From the NCBI RefSeq assembly GCF_001458215.1, contig NZ_CYTW01000002.1, positions 310,001 to 374,000 of the forward strand: 64,000 nt of DNA. The letters run 5' to 3'. Source of the DNA: Shimia thalassica. GTDB lineage: Bacteria > Pseudomonadota > Alphaproteobacteria > Rhodobacterales > Rhodobacteraceae. Under the pieces are notes generated by a model that made no database searches, was not told the origin of the DNA, and saw only the letters and a list, made by a program, of their open reading frames with translations. Of this stretch, positions 8,652 through 18,138 are shown one piece after another. The position numbers were made by a program, and so were the translations under genes. Position 1 is the first letter of the stretch; each line of letters begins with the position of its first letter.

Positions 8652-9430
8652 TCGATGGCTTTCAGGCTTTCCATGGCGTCATGCGCGGTCAGGTCGGCCC
8701 GCATGGGCGTGACAGAGATATAGCCGTCCAGATTGGCCGATGCGTCGCTGCCGGGGGCGGTCTGTACCTGTTGGTTCCCGCCTTTGACCCAGAGGAACTT
8801 GCGACCCGAGGGCGAACTGTGCGCCTCGACGCTAAAACAGGTATCGGGGCGAAAGCCCTGGGTTGTGACGCGTGTGCCTTTGACATTCGCGGCCAGAACG
8901 GGCGGAAAGTTGATGTTGTAAAACAGACGATAGTCTGAACTTTCCGGCGGCGACGCGGCAAGGATCTTGCGTATGACCTCCGCGCCATGTTGGGCCGAGG
9001 CTTCGAACGGGTTGTCGATCGTATAGTTCTCAGGCCCGAGGTACTGTGATAGCGCCATTGCGGGAACGCCCTGCAATGCGGCCTCCATCGCGCCACCGAG
9101 CGTGCCGGAATACAGGGCGTTTTCGGCAGAGTTGTTTCCGCGGTTCACACCGGACAGCACCAGATCGGGAGGCGTGTCTTTCATCACGTCGTGAATCCCG
9201 GCCAGAACACAGTCTGCAGGGCTGCCTTCGGCGGCATAGCGTCGCTCGCCCATTTTGGCGATCATGGTGGGGTGGGTATAGCTGATGCAGTGGGCCACGC
9301 CCGACTGTTCAAAAGCTGGCGCAACGGTCCACACTTCGCCCTCGGGACCCGCGATTTCGGCCGCGATATCTTGCAAAACGGCCAGACCCGGTGCGTTTAT
9401 GCCATCGTCGTTGGTGATAAGAATGCGCAT
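8648..9430 (-). CDS. surE: 5'/3'-nucleotidase SurE
   Basis: 260 aa metal-dependent nucleoside monophosphatase. The N-terminal [16 protein letters not shown] holds the two metal-binding Asp residues, followed by the [15 protein letters not shown] loop and the [22 protein letters not shown] active-site stretch. Length fits the family. First gene of the surE-pcm-nlpD set that is conserved between alpha- and gammaproteobacteria; no rpoS follows nlpD, as expected in an alphaproteobacterium. Confidence 0.97.
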   Translation of the reverse strand: MRILITNDDGINAPGLAVLQDIAAEIAGPEGEVWTVAPAFEQSGVAHCISYTHPTMIAKMGERRYAAEGSPADCVLAGIHDVMKDTPPDLVLSGVNRGNNSAENALYSGTLGGAMEAALQGVPAMALSQYLGPENYTIDNPFEASAQHGAEVIRKILAASPPESSDYRLFYNINFPPVLAANVKGTRVTTQGFRPDTCFSVEAHSSPSGRKFLWVKGGNQQVQTAPGSDASANLDGYISVTPMRADLTAHDAMESLKAIE

Positions 9431-9549
9431 GCCTGCCCCCTGATGCTCTTTGCGTTCTGTCTAGTGGAGCAAAGTACGTGGGGCAAGTATTGGCTTGCAA
9501 AGGGTTTGTTTCAAGCGGGTGTCATTGACCATGTGCCCTGAAAACGTCG

Positions 9550-10197
9550 CTAGAGACCAAGTTCTGCAAGAAGGCGGGCTGCCTCGTCACGCGGATGCAC
9601 CAGATCATCTTTGTTTTCGCCCGGGAAAAAGCGGGCGCGGGTGCCGGTGGGCATGCCGTTTGGCGCAAGAACAGACACGCGGGGGCCGGTCTTTTCGGTC
9701 TCGGCCTGCCAGCTGCGCACGACGGCGGTTTGGGCCGCTTTTGTGGCGCCGTAAGAGCCAAAGAACTTCTGACCGGTGCGGGTGTCATCCGAAAAGAACA
9801 CGGCATGTCCGTCTTCGCCCAAAAGCGGCGCCAGAAACGGGATGAGTTGCCCCGTTGCGGTCATGTTGATGGAAACAGATTTGTTCCAGTCTTTTTGGTC
9901 AATGTGACCGGCCGGTGTCAAAGGCGCGCCATGAATGGCGGCGTGAACCCACAGGTCAATCTTGCCCCAGCGATCATGGATTGATCGGCAAAGCTGTGCC
10001 ATTGCGTCAACATTCGTGATGTCCATCGGTGCAAGCGTGGCGCTGCCACCCTTGGCCTGAATACGGTCGTCAAGCTCTTCGAGCGCACCTGTGGTGCGCG
10101 CTACGGCGACGACATGGTAATCGGTGGAAAGGGCCTCTGCAAACGCAGCACCAAGTCCGCGCGAGGCTCCGGTAACAAGAGCGATTTTCTGGGTCAT
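9550..10197 (-). CDS. SDR family NAD(P)-dependent oxidoreductase
   Basis: 215 aa classical SDR, slightly short. Cofactor motif TGASRGLG (residues 9-16), DIT at 59-61, a catalytic Ser in FFSDDT and YGATK (YxxxK), so the triad looks intact, unlike the SDR at the window start. The NAG motif is replaced by HAAIHG. Substrate unknown. The gene lies between surE and purF on the same strand; an SDR near purF is common in Rhodobacterales. Confidence 0.9.
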   Translation of the reverse strand: MTQKIALVTGASRGLGAAFAEALSTDYHVVAVARTTGALEELDDRIQAKGGSATLAPMDITNVDAMAQLCRSIHDRWGKIDLWVHAAIHGAPLTPAGHIDQKDWNKSVSINMTATGQLIPFLAPLLGEDGHAVFFSDDTRTGQKFFGSYGATKAAQTAVVRSWQAETEKTGPRVSVLAPNGMPTGTRARFFPGENKDDLVHPRDEAARLLAELGL

Positions 10198-10289
10198 GCG
10201 CTCATTTGCGACCTTCTGCCCGGAAGGTCAAGAGGAGAGGTTGCCGCGTCTTTTGGTGGGGTCGTCTTTTCAAGTCGGCGAAAGAGGTC

Positions 10290-10544
10290 CTATCCCGGCA
10301 AGCGCAGCGTTGTGGTACGTCCGCCGCGCTTCAGGACAACCGTGTTTTCATTGATGCCGATAACTGTCCCAACCGAGGTTTTCTTGCCCAGCTTGGCCGT
10401 GATCACGCGCCCCGACTGCAACAGGATCAATGCACGCGGTGCGGATGTGCTGCCTGCAATACCGATCAGGGTCACTGTGCCCCGGTTCAGAACGCCGGAT
10501 TGGGTGGCCTGCGCCGCGACGCGGGCCGGTGTATCGTTGCTCAT
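10290..10544 (-). CDS. Small protein resembling PilP/GspC HR domain
   Basis: 84 aa. The sequence GVLNRGTVTLIGIAGS...RALILLQSGRVITAKLGKK...TVIGINENTVVLKRGG resembles the homology region of PilP and GspC inner-membrane-complex proteins. It has no signal peptide or membrane helix in this frame. The start at 10544 (MSNDTPARV) is chosen because the extra upstream in-frame residues look random. No other pilus or type II secretion gene is nearby, so its role is unknown. Confidence 0.7.
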   Translation of the reverse strand: MSNDTPARVAAQATQSGVLNRGTVTLIGIAGSTSAPRALILLQSGRVITAKLGKKTSVGTVIGINENTVVLKRGGRTTTLRLPG

Positions 10545-10695
10545 TTTGTTCTGGTCCGTGCATTGTGTTGCCTCCCATATGGGGCAAGACGGGGCAGCTA
10601 ACAGGGCGGTGGACCAAAGAAAAGATGCGTTCGCCAAAGGTCGGCATGTTTCTGCCGCGTTGCAGCAAAGAACAGCCGAAAATCTTTGTTTTGAG

Positions 10696-11265
10696 TTAGT
10701 CTGAGGTCAAATGCGGGCGTATGTCCGTGCCGGACGCGGCATAGATATCGAGCAATTGATCAAAGGAAATGCCGGACTTTTGCGCCTCTGCCAAAGGCCC
10801 GGATTGGGCTATAAGACTTGGGCGTTCACCCCCTGCACCCGAAACCAGATCACAGGCAATCACGTCGCTTGTCTCAAAGCCTGGCAAATCATTCATCAAC
10901 CACGCCGCGCCGCCTTCAAAGTCTTTGGACGGGTCTGTGGCGGTGTCGATATAGGCAAAGAATGTCTCGGGGGTGACGCTGGCCCAAGGGCCAAAGAAAA
11001 ACACCTCGTCGCTACCACGTACTGGCAGGGGCAGCACGCAGCGAATAAACCGATGGTCGTCGACCTTGCAAAGCTCTGCCGTCAACCGATCTTCACCCAC
11101 CTGGAAATCCGTCTGGCCGCTTTCGACCAAATCGCCGTGAGGCCAGATGTCGGGATGATCATAGCCGATGTCAAAAATGCCGGAAAAACGTTGTCCACAG
11201 CAAGGGCAGGCGCGATTTTCGTCGTTAAACCGTTTCCAGCGGGCGTCGAGGTCAAGAAGGTTCAT
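10696..11265 (-). CDS. DUF2199-like zinc-ribbon protein
   Basis: About 189 aa, cytoplasmic. An N-terminal zinc-ribbon-like CPCCG motif (residues ~20-24) is followed by FSGIFDIGYDHPD and a folded domain with FIRCVLPLPVRGSDEVFFFGPWASV, which fits DUF2199. Start 11265 (MNLLDLDARW) is chosen over an upstream in-frame ATG inside the purF gene. 34 bases downstream of purF and probably co-transcribed. Function unknown. Confidence 0.82.
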   Translation of the reverse strand: MNLLDLDARWKRFNDENRACPCCGQRFSGIFDIGYDHPDIWPHGDLVESGQTDFQVGEDRLTAELCKVDDHRFIRCVLPLPVRGSDEVFFFGPWASVTPETFFAYIDTATDPSKDFEGGAAWLMNDLPGFETSDVIACDLVSGAGGERPSLIAQSGPLAEAQKSGISFDQLLDIYAASGTDIRPHLTSD

Positions 11266-11299
11266 CCCGGCGCTCCGCTGTTGGTTTGGCTTTTGTGAC

Positions 11300-12808
11300 T
11301 CAAGCCGCGTTCCAGGATGCGCCCTGAGCAGGCATGTCCTTGATCTTCTCGCTGACGCGGTTCGAGCTTTCGAGCGCATCAAGATAGTCATCGCTGACGG
11401 ATCCGGTCACATAGTTTCCGTCAAAGCAGGAACAATCGAATTCATTGATATCGGGATTGCCCTCGTGGGCCGCCCAGATCAGATCTTCGAGTTTCTGGTA
11501 GAACAGCGCATCGGCGCCAAGTTCTTGGCGAATTTCTTCAACCGTCAAACCGTTTGCAATCAGCTCGTGTTTGGTGGGCATGTCGATGCCATAGACGTTG
11601 GGATACTTTACGGGGGGCGACGCGCTGGCGATATAGACCTTCTTCGCGCCGGCTTCGCGGCACATCTGGACAATCTTCTTGATGGTGTTGCCACGCACAA
11701 TCGAGTCATCAATCAGCATTACGTTCATGCCTTTGAACTCGAGCGGGATTGCGTTCAGCTTGCGACGTACCGATTTCTTACGCTCTTGCTGACCCGGCAT
11801 GATAAAGGTCCGGCCCACATAGCGGTTTTTCACAAGACCTTCCCGATAGGGGATGCCTGTCGATTTTGCGACTTCAAGCGCGACAGGGCGTGCGCTGTCA
11901 GGCACGGGGATGATCCGGTCGATTTCCAGTCCGGCATCCTTGATCTGTTTGGCCAGCGTGGTGCCCATACGCATCTGGGTCTTGTAAACCGAAATGCCAT
12001 CCAGCATTGAGTCAGGGCGCGCAAGATAAACGTATTCAAAGATGCAGGGGGTCAGTTTGCCCTCAACAGCCTGAAACTCGTGCATGTTGCCTTCGAGATC
12101 GATCAGGATCGCCTCGCCTGGGTTAAGGTCGCGGATCTTGTCAAAGCTGTTGATGGCAAAGGCCACGTCTTCCGAGGCAAAGGCATAATCATGCCCGCCA
12201 CCTTCGGCATCGCGCTTGGCAACCGAAAGTGGGCGAATGCCGTTTGGATCGCGGAAGGCCAGCATGCCGATACCAGCAATCAGGCAAATCACCGAATAGG
12301 CGCCCTGAACACGTTCCATTGTCATCTTCACACCAGCAAAGATGTTGCGGATCGGGTCCGAGGTGCCGTTGACCTTGATGGCGTCCGACACTTTGTCAGC
12401 CAGAACATTCAGCAAAATTTCAGAATCCGAAGTTGTCCGCAGGTGACGCGAGTATTTCGCGGTTACCTTTTGGCGCTGTTCTTCGGTGTTTGTGATGTTG
12501 CCGTTGTGGACCAGATAGATGCCATAAGGCGCGTTTACGAAAAACGGCTGTGCTTCCGAGGCGCTGAGTGATCCCGCGGTGGGATAGCGCACATGACCCA
12601 TGCCGACATTGCCGCGCAATGTTTCGGCGTCGTTGGCCTGAAACACGTCCTTAACAAGGCCGTTTTTCTTGCGTTCACGGAAGACGTCACCTGTGTAGGT
12701 CACAATGCCCGAGGCGTCCTGGCCGCGATGCTGTAGCATCAGCAGGCCGTCATAAATCTCCGCAAAAACCTCTTCATTTCGGTTTGCGATCCCCAAAATC
12801 CCGCACAT
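11300..12808 (-). CDS. purF: Amidophosphoribosyltransferase
   Basis: 502 aa. Catalyses the first committed step of purine synthesis, PRPP + glutamine to phosphoribosylamine. The start at 12808 places the glutaminase nucleophile as Cys 2 (MCGILGIANR) with no propeptide. Other marks: RGQDASGI, the PRPP loop VMLIDDSIVRGNTIKKI, and Cys residues in TPCIFEYVYLARPDS and FDCSCFDG that resemble iron-sulfur ligands of the B. subtilis-type enzyme (inference). Normally close to cvpA; here the two are about 5.3 kb apart. Confidence 0.97.
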   Translation of the reverse strand: MCGILGIANRNEEVFAEIYDGLLMLQHRGQDASGIVTYTGDVFRERKKNGLVKDVFQANDAETLRGNVGMGHVRYPTAGSLSASEAQPFFVNAPYGIYLVHNGNITNTEEQRQKVTAKYSRHLRTTSDSEILLNVLADKVSDAIKVNGTSDPIRNIFAGVKMTMERVQGAYSVICLIAGIGMLAFRDPNGIRPLSVAKRDAEGGGHDYAFASEDVAFAINSFDKIRDLNPGEAILIDLEGNMHEFQAVEGKLTPCIFEYVYLARPDSMLDGISVYKTQMRMGTTLAKQIKDAGLEIDRIIPVPDSARPVALEVAKSTGIPYREGLVKNRYVGRTFIMPGQQERKKSVRRKLNAIPLEFKGMNVMLIDDSIVRGNTIKKIVQMCREAGAKKVYIASASPPVKYPNVYGIDMPTKHELIANGLTVEEIRQELGADALFYQKLEDLIWAAHEGNPDINEFDCSCFDGNYVTGSVSDDYLDALESSNRVSEKIKDMPAQGASWNAA

Positions 12809-13145
12809 AGAATGGCTCCAATTCCACGTTAGCGTTGCTGACAATGTGTTGATGGTCGGGGCGCGAACGACGCGCCACCTAGGGCAACTTGGCTCTGCGC
12901 AAGCGGGCTTCGGATGCTTTTCACCTGTTTGTTCCAAACCGCCCCGCGCAAGGCAGGCGAAAGAGTGGGTCTGGCTAAATAGCAGGACAAAGCGAGTGGC
13001 TCCGAATCCGTTTGGCGTTGTTGAGGCCCGTCTTAAGGCGTCTGATGCAGTATGTCACGAAAGGATCACAATACGAAGACATGCAGCTGTGCCGCAGTGG
13101 TTTTTCTTGGCGACGCTGCATTTCACGGCACTGCCGTGATTGACG
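12809..13145. other. Intergenic region upstream of purF, no gene seen
   Basis: 337 bases between the purF start and the TAXI gene stop. It must hold the purF promoter, but I see no convincing -35/-10 pair. TCACGGCA (13123-13130) and TGCCGTGA (13132-13139) form a near-perfect palindrome just after the TAXI stop. It has no T-run, so it is not a clear terminator. Open frames here lack ribosome sites and look random. Confidence 0.6.
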
Positions 13146-14441
13146 CTAAACAGAAACGGATTCCGCCTTGCCAAGAGGTTTGTCAGGTGCGGACTGCAAA
13201 AGCCGGATGCGTTTGCGGATCAAATCAATATGCAGACGCGCATCATAAGCTGTCTGGCGATAGGCCGCTGGCAATTTGAGCTGCCCGATTTTGTGATCCA
13301 GATCATCCAGCTGCTGTTCAAACGACGCCAATGATTCCAGATCCTGATGCTCTGTGAGCTGGTCCTCGATCAGGCGAATTTGCGGATAATGCTGCCAGAC
13401 CTGCCATCCCCTGAAATAGGAATAGACCAAGGGAACAGAGCGCAAAAGCGGCACCAGAAGAAGTAGGATCGGCAAAACCAGAAGCAAGGTCCGGTTCACC
13501 TGCGCCGCCATCCAGTAGGGCAACAAATTGTGCCATGCAGAGGGGCCATCCTGAATAAGCTGCCGCGCCATATTGTTCACAGGAAGCCCCGTGCCTTCGA
13601 TCGTCGGAAAGGTGTCGCGATCGGTGATGATGTCCCTGCCGGTGTGAAGCTCTTTTGCGGCCATGGTCAGCCGGTTGACCATCGCGGGATGCAGATCGGG
13701 ATCGATCACCAGACGCCCCTGTAGGGCAAGGGCACGCTGTGGCCGGAAAGGGCGCACGGGCTCGAGCGAGACCGCGCCGCTGGGCACGGTGACAACGTCG
13801 GCGTATTCAAGGTGGCGGGAAATGGCTTCGACATAGCTGAGATCAACAAAAGCGATTTCATCCGATGTGTAAGCTCTGGCCAGATAGGGGGCATCAACCG
13901 TTGTGACAAAAATCCCGATGTCGATTTCACCTTTTTCCAAGGCATCAATCGCTTCGGAATAGGGCAGGGGCACATCTATGTTGTCGTCCGGTCCAAGACC
14001 GACGGCCCCGCGAAAATCCCGAAATGCCACGGCGGTGCCCGATCCGGGAAGGCCGCTCGCTATCCGTAGGCCTTTCCACAGCGCGGCATTGTTCGGAATA
14101 CCGTTCGGGCGCTTTGCCAAAAACAACATGGGTTCGAAAAAGACAGCGCCAATGGCTTCGGCCGTTCCATGTTCCACAGGGATGCCCGCCTGCAGCAGGG
14201 CCACATCCACTTTGCCGCTGGACATCAGTTCGGCGTTTTCGGCCGATCCGTCGGAATAAATGATGTCGACTTCGATCTCATCGCGCGCCAAAATTTCGGC
14301 GTACCGATGGGCGACTTGCGCATAAGCCCCTTTTTCAGGTCCCGCAGCAAAAACAAGCTTTTTGGGCGGGAGAAGCAAAATCAAAATAACCGTAAAACTG
14401 ATCACAAAAACCAAACTTGTCAGTGCGATCCATACGCGCAT
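13146..14441 (-). CDS. TAXI-family solute-binding protein with membrane anchors and cytoplasmic tail
   Basis: 431 aa. An N-terminal membrane anchor (residues ~5-25, uncleaved-looking) is followed by a periplasmic TAXI-type TRAP solute-binding fold (VFAAGPEKGAYAQVAHRYAEIL, GKVDVALLQAG, LRIASGLPGSGTAVAF). A second membrane span (~320-345, LLLVLPILLLLVPLLRSV) leads to a ~85-residue charged, coiled-coil-like tail. Free TAXI proteins are secreted and work with fused TRAP permeases; none is nearby. The layout suggests a membrane-tethered receptor. Ligand unknown. Confidence 0.88.
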   Translation of the reverse strand: MRVWIALTSLVFVISFTVILILLLPPKKLVFAAGPEKGAYAQVAHRYAEILARDEIEVDIIYSDGSAENAELMSSGKVDVALLQAGIPVEHGTAEAIGAVFFEPMLFLAKRPNGIPNNAALWKGLRIASGLPGSGTAVAFRDFRGAVGLGPDDNIDVPLPYSEAIDALEKGEIDIGIFVTTVDAPYLARAYTSDEIAFVDLSYVEAISRHLEYADVVTVPSGAVSLEPVRPFRPQRALALQGRLVIDPDLHPAMVNRLTMAAKELHTGRDIITDRDTFPTIEGTGLPVNNMARQLIQDGPSAWHNLLPYWMAAQVNRTLLLVLPILLLLVPLLRSVPLVYSYFRGWQVWQHYPQIRLIEDQLTEHQDLESLASFEQQLDDLDHKIGQLKLPAAYRQTAYDARLHIDLIRKRIRLLQSAPDKPLGKAESVSV

Positions 14442-14599
14442 CAGAAGGCTTCCATTCTATATCTTCAAGGTGTTGCTGACAAAGATGCAATGGGGACGCG
14501 CCGCACACAAGCCCCAAGACCTCGACCGCGTCACCGCGGCACAATCATTCATGATTTTTCACGCAAGGCTGGCGCAAACCAGTCCATAAACAAGAGAAA

Positions 14600-14622
14600 C
14601 GCGCGCCCTGTGAAGGCGCGCG
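14600..14622 (-). terminator. Probable terminator of the glpQ-like gene
   Basis: CGCGCGCC (14600-14607) pairs with GGCGCGCG (14615-14622). Read on the minus strand it lies 22 bases after the stop and is followed by TTTCTCTTG, a moderately U-rich tail. Confidence 0.7.
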
Positions 14623-14644
14623 CATTGTTTTCGGGCAAATCGCC

Positions 14645-15859
14645 TTAGTTCAGGTTCATGCAGCTTGCATAGTAGGTCACGGTTGCAGGCCAGTCAGAGA
14701 AGATGCCTTCGATTCCGACTTCTGTATGCAGCGCGTGCAGCATCGTGAAATAGTCCGCATCCGTGTCGATGGTGTCTTTGACTGACTGGAAATACCAGCC
14801 GCCACCGGTGGTCAGGGGGCCAGAGCGTTCCAGCGTCCATGTCACGATCTTCAGACCGGCATCCTTGGCGGCTTTGGCATAGGGCGAGGCAACGATTTTG
14901 TCGCCCTCGGTGGTGACCAGCATCCACATGGGTGGTGCGATAAAGTTCACACCCTGATCCGCAAGGTCCTGCATCGAGGGGCTGAAGGTCTCGGGGCGCA
15001 TGTAGTCGAAGCTTTCGACATTGTAGCGACCGTCGAGAAAGACCGCCTGTTTGCCAAATTCCGGCTCGTTCTTGATCCAGTAGAGAACGTCATCCAGATT
15101 GAAAGACTGAGCGAAAACGTCCTTGGCGGGGATGCCGGCTGCCTTGTATTCGTCAATCATTTTCTGGGCGTACATTTCCTGTGTGAAGCCATCAAAGGGC
15201 ATTTCCACCGCAGGCGATTTCAATTCTGGCGTGAACTTTGCGCCAAGATCCTTGAACAGAGCAATCGACTCGGCGTGGGTCATAAGCGTGCCGTCTTCGA
15301 TCGAATAAAGATCCGTGCGCCAGCCCGCTGTTCCGTCCAGATATGCCTCGACCGTGGTGGCTGATTTGTTGGCAGCATCCATCTTGCCACGCAGGGTGCG
15401 GAAATCGGCCAGCGTGATTTCAGAGGTCCGGCATTCCGCCTTGGCTTTGGTGTCTCCGTTGGCGGCTGTGAACGGTGTCACACATGTCTCGGCCAGATCG
15501 GTGGCCAGAATGTTTGTGGTGGTATGCAGGTCATTCTGGGCGTGACGGCAAACCAGTTCCTTGTCCTTTGTGAAGGTCACGTCGCATTCCAGAATTCCGG
15601 CTCCCATAAGAGCCGCCGCACGGTTCGATTCAACGGTATGTTCGGGGAATTGCAGAGGGGCGCCCCGGTGACCGATGGAAAAGTCCGTGCGCTTGAACGG
15701 GCCGCTTTCACAGGCTGCAAGCTGGTCTTTCAAAGCGCCGTCTGGCATCCGGTCGATCAGATAGGCAGGGCGAGGGCCCACTTGGATGGTTTCGGCAAGG
15801 GCAAAGGTCGCTGCCGAGGCCAGAACGGCGCCCGTCAGCAGGGATTTCGTGAATGTCAT
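14645..15859 (-). CDS. glpQ: Secreted glycerophosphodiester phosphodiesterase
   Basis: 404 aa periplasmic enzyme that hydrolyses glycerophosphodiesters to glycerol-3-phosphate and an alcohol. Sec signal peptide [22 protein letters not shown] (about 22 residues). GDPD catalytic motifs are IGHRGAP (His), FPEHTVES and [20 protein letters not shown] (metal-binding Glu/Asp and second His). The start at 15859 has GGAGAG just upstream; a longer frame to 16036 lacks a signal peptide. Probably involved in phosphorus or glycerol scavenging from lipid head groups. Flanked by genes of unrelated function. Confidence 0.93.
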   Translation of the reverse strand: MTFTKSLLTGAVLASAATFALAETIQVGPRPAYLIDRMPDGALKDQLAACESGPFKRTDFSIGHRGAPLQFPEHTVESNRAAALMGAGILECDVTFTKDKELVCRHAQNDLHTTTNILATDLAETCVTPFTAANGDTKAKAECRTSEITLADFRTLRGKMDAANKSATTVEAYLDGTAGWRTDLYSIEDGTLMTHAESIALFKDLGAKFTPELKSPAVEMPFDGFTQEMYAQKMIDEYKAAGIPAKDVFAQSFNLDDVLYWIKNEPEFGKQAVFLDGRYNVESFDYMRPETFSPSMQDLADQGVNFIAPPMWMLVTTEGDKIVASPYAKAAKDAGLKIVTWTLERSGPLTTGGGWYFQSVKDTIDTDADYFTMLHALHTEVGIEGIFSDWPATVTYYASCMNLN

Positions 15860-16103
15860 AACGCTCTCCGTTGTTGGATGGCGCACCGTTGGAGCGCAAA
15901 TGATACGGCTTGGTGACCGATTGGTAACGGAGAGATGAAAATCGCTCTTTGTCCGTTCGCTATGATATATCCCGGAAATCAGGGATAAGGGTTTCGATAA
16001 AGACACCCTGCCGATGAAACAGGTTCGGTCGAACAAAACGCGTTCATTGACGCAGATTTTGGGGCCAGCGAGGGTCTTGTTGAGAAGAAGAGTGAGAGTT
16101 CGA

Positions 16104-16571
16104 TCAGAAAACCGGCTTGGTCAGCATCAGCCAAACAATCGCCAGTATCGCCCCAAAAGCAGGAAATCCAAATGCGAACCACCAGCGATAAAGCCTGTGG
16201 TATCTTGCGGGGAGGGGTTTTCCAGCTTTCTCAGCGGCGATGGCAAGATCGCGCATCTGAATTTGCATCCAGACAACAGGTAGCCAAAACACACCAATCA
16301 AAACATAAAGTGCCAGCGACACGGCAACCCAGCCTTCAAACAGCGGCCAGCCGACTTCGCGTGCCAAATAAAAGCCAGTAATGGGCTGGATGATCGCGGC
16401 TGACGCGGTGAAAACGGTATCTGCTAGCACGACAATACCCGCGACATGCGCGATAAGTTTTGGGTCATTGCTGAGATTGGAGATAACCATAAAGAAGGCT
16501 ATGCCCGCCCCTGTTCCTATGAGAACAGTCGCGCCAATGACATGTAAAAAGAGCAGGATTTCGTAAGTCAT
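16104..16571 (-). CDS. DUF2269 family integral membrane protein
   Basis: 155 aa with four predicted membrane helices ([23 protein letters not shown] at the start, [22 protein letters not shown] at the end) and two or three conserved membrane His residues typical of DUF2269. The start at 16571 overlaps the upstream gene stop by 4 bases, and a longer frame is rejected because it runs into that gene. DUF2269 proteins are often paired with SDR-DoxX proteins, as here. Function unknown; a membrane redox role is inference. Confidence 0.88.
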   Translation of the reverse strand: MTYEILLFLHVIGATVLIGTGAGIAFFMVISNLSNDPKLIAHVAGIVVLADTVFTASAAIIQPITGFYLAREVGWPLFEGWVAVSLALYVLIGVFWLPVVWMQIQMRDLAIAAEKAGKPLPARYHRLYRWWFAFGFPAFGAILAIVWLMLTKPVF

Positions 16572-17863
16572 CTTTGGTCCAACATGAGCCATACTAGGGT
16601 CGCAAGTGTCATCCCCGGCAACACCTTGACCATAGGCCCAAGAGGATCTGCCCAAAGATCAGGCGCGGCGACAAGGCTACCAACCAAGTAAACGCTCGAC
16701 AGGCCGAGCATTCCAAGTGCGGCACGACTGGCCCACGGTCGCCAAAAGATTCCGATGCCCAGAAAGATATCAGCGATTGCTCCGCCGAGTACGGCCGGAG
16801 CAATCATCCATGAAGGTGCTGCGCGTTCAGACAAGACAGACATGGCACGAGCCGGATCAGCGAGGGTTATCAGGCCGGATAGGAGCCAGAATACGGCCAA
16901 CGTCCCGATTGCAAGAGGGAGCGCGATGTATGCACGTGAAAAGAGCCGTTCTTGACGCGTTGCAGGTAGAAGGTCGAATGTCTCGTCCAACGATCGACAA
17001 GCCTCCCCTCCGGCGTTTCTCCAGACCTCGGGATTGCCGCGAATACCGTCTGCAAGTGTCGTGAGCGCTGTGGTTCTTAGTGGTGACCGCCATCCAAGAT
17101 ATCCCAAAAGATCCGCAATCTTTCCCAAGGCGCCCACAAGGGGCGCGGGAATGGTCGGGCAGGCGACGGGGGGCGCCCATCCCTGCCACCGGCGAACTTT
17201 TGCAAGGAGTTCCGGAAAGCTGTGACTGTCCCGTTCGGTGATATCTGCGATGGTGCCCGAGCGTATTTTCCCTTGGGCCGAGGCCACGACCGCAGCGGCC
17301 ACATCCCCGACATAGACCGTTTGGATCTGCGCGTCCGGCAAGGCAATTGGCTGGATCAAGGGAAGCGCCGAAGCCGCGCGAAGAAGTGCGGTCCCTCCAT
17401 AGGCTTCTTGAGACAGCACAAGCGTTGGGCGAAGGATGACCCAGTTGCGAGCACTGGAAGAGAGGATCATGTCCGCTCGTGCTTTCGTTCGAAAAAAGGA
17501 GGTCGAGGCCGTCTCGGACACACCGGCAGCGGAAATATGAACGATGCGAACCGGAAGCGTTGTTGCAGCCTCTACAAGACGTTCAACTGCCGTCACATGG
17601 ATCGCCTCAAGGTCGTCTTTTGCACCATCTTGAAGAGCGCCTGACGCATTCACAACCACATCAATGCCTTCGAGAATATCTAACCATTCTTGGGTGGTAA
17701 TGGTAGGTATGTCGCGGATGATCCAATTTGCAGAAGGGGCCACACTTTTTGCAGAGCGCATGGATCGCCCGACGCCGCAGACTTCAAAACCGGCCTTATC
17801 CAGCGCCTGCATACATGCAAGCCCAATCAAACCGTACCCTCCAAGAACAATCGCTTTAGGCAC
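16568..17863 (-). CDS. NAD(P)-binding epimerase-like protein fused to DoxX-like membrane domain
   Basis: 431 aa. Residues 1-~300 are an extended-SDR/NmrA-like Rossmann domain (IVLGGYGLIGLACMQAL, VVVNASGALQDG, VYVGDVAAAVV). The catalytic YxxxK is not obvious (SFFRTKARAD instead). Residues ~310-431 hold four membrane helices of DoxX type (YIALPLAIGTLAVFWLLSG ... [14 protein letters not shown]). It overlaps the DUF2269 gene by 4 bases and probably forms a two-gene membrane module with it. The reaction is unknown. Confidence 0.87.
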   Translation of the reverse strand: MPKAIVLGGYGLIGLACMQALDKAGFEVCGVGRSMRSAKSVAPSANWIIRDIPTITTQEWLDILEGIDVVVNASGALQDGAKDDLEAIHVTAVERLVEAATTLPVRIVHISAAGVSETASTSFFRTKARADMILSSSARNWVILRPTLVLSQEAYGGTALLRAASALPLIQPIALPDAQIQTVYVGDVAAAVVASAQGKIRSGTIADITERDSHSFPELLAKVRRWQGWAPPVACPTIPAPLVGALGKIADLLGYLGWRSPLRTTALTTLADGIRGNPEVWRNAGGEACRSLDETFDLLPATRQERLFSRAYIALPLAIGTLAVFWLLSGLITLADPARAMSVLSERAAPSWMIAPAVLGGAIADIFLGIGIFWRPWASRAALGMLGLSSVYLVGSLVAAPDLWADPLGPMVKVLPGMTLATLVWLMLDQR

Positions 17864-17898
17864 TTTGATTCCTTTTCCTTAAACCGTCTGAAAAATAC

Positions 17899-18035
17899 GT
17901 TCCTGAATAATATAGGGAACACCGTTTTTTATGCTGATCAAAAAGCACGAAATCTGCAGGGGGTCCTTCACCATTTCGAGGTTTGGTGTTCCTGGGAATG
18001 TTCTCTTGGAACGAGCGTCTTCTGGTTCCAGGAAC
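17899..18035. promoter_or_regulatory. Cluster of GTTCC/GGAAC inverted repeats upstream of the SDR-DoxX gene
   Basis: GTTCC at 17899-17903 with GGAAC at 17916-17920, GTTCCTGG at 17988-17995 with CCAGGAAC at 18028-18035, and GTTC...GGAAC between them at about 18000-18012. The 17988/18028 pair could also form one long RNA hairpin with a nested one. The cluster lies 36-172 bp upstream of the SDR-DoxX start. Operator or structured RNA cannot be separated by eye. Confidence 0.45.
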
Positions 18036-18052
18036 TACCTTCAAAAATCAAA

Positions 18053-18080
18053 CTGCTGCTGAGATTTCTCTCAGCAGCAG
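18053..18080 (-). terminator. Probable terminator of cvpA
   Basis: CTGCTGCTGAGA (18053-18064) pairs exactly with TCTCAGCAGCAG (18069-18080) around TTTC. On the minus strand it lies 58 bases after the cvpA stop and is followed by TTTGATTTTTG. The plus-strand side also has TCGTTTTG. Confidence 0.75.
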
Positions 18081-18138
18081 TCGTTTTGTATTCCAAAGTT
18101 CGCGATGGCGACCGAATGGTTCGGGTTTTCTGAAAAAC

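Noticed and set aside
7254..8723. 489-codon open frame on the plus strand over pcm and nlpD
   Set aside because: Spans parts of two well-supported genes on the other strand and resembles no protein family.
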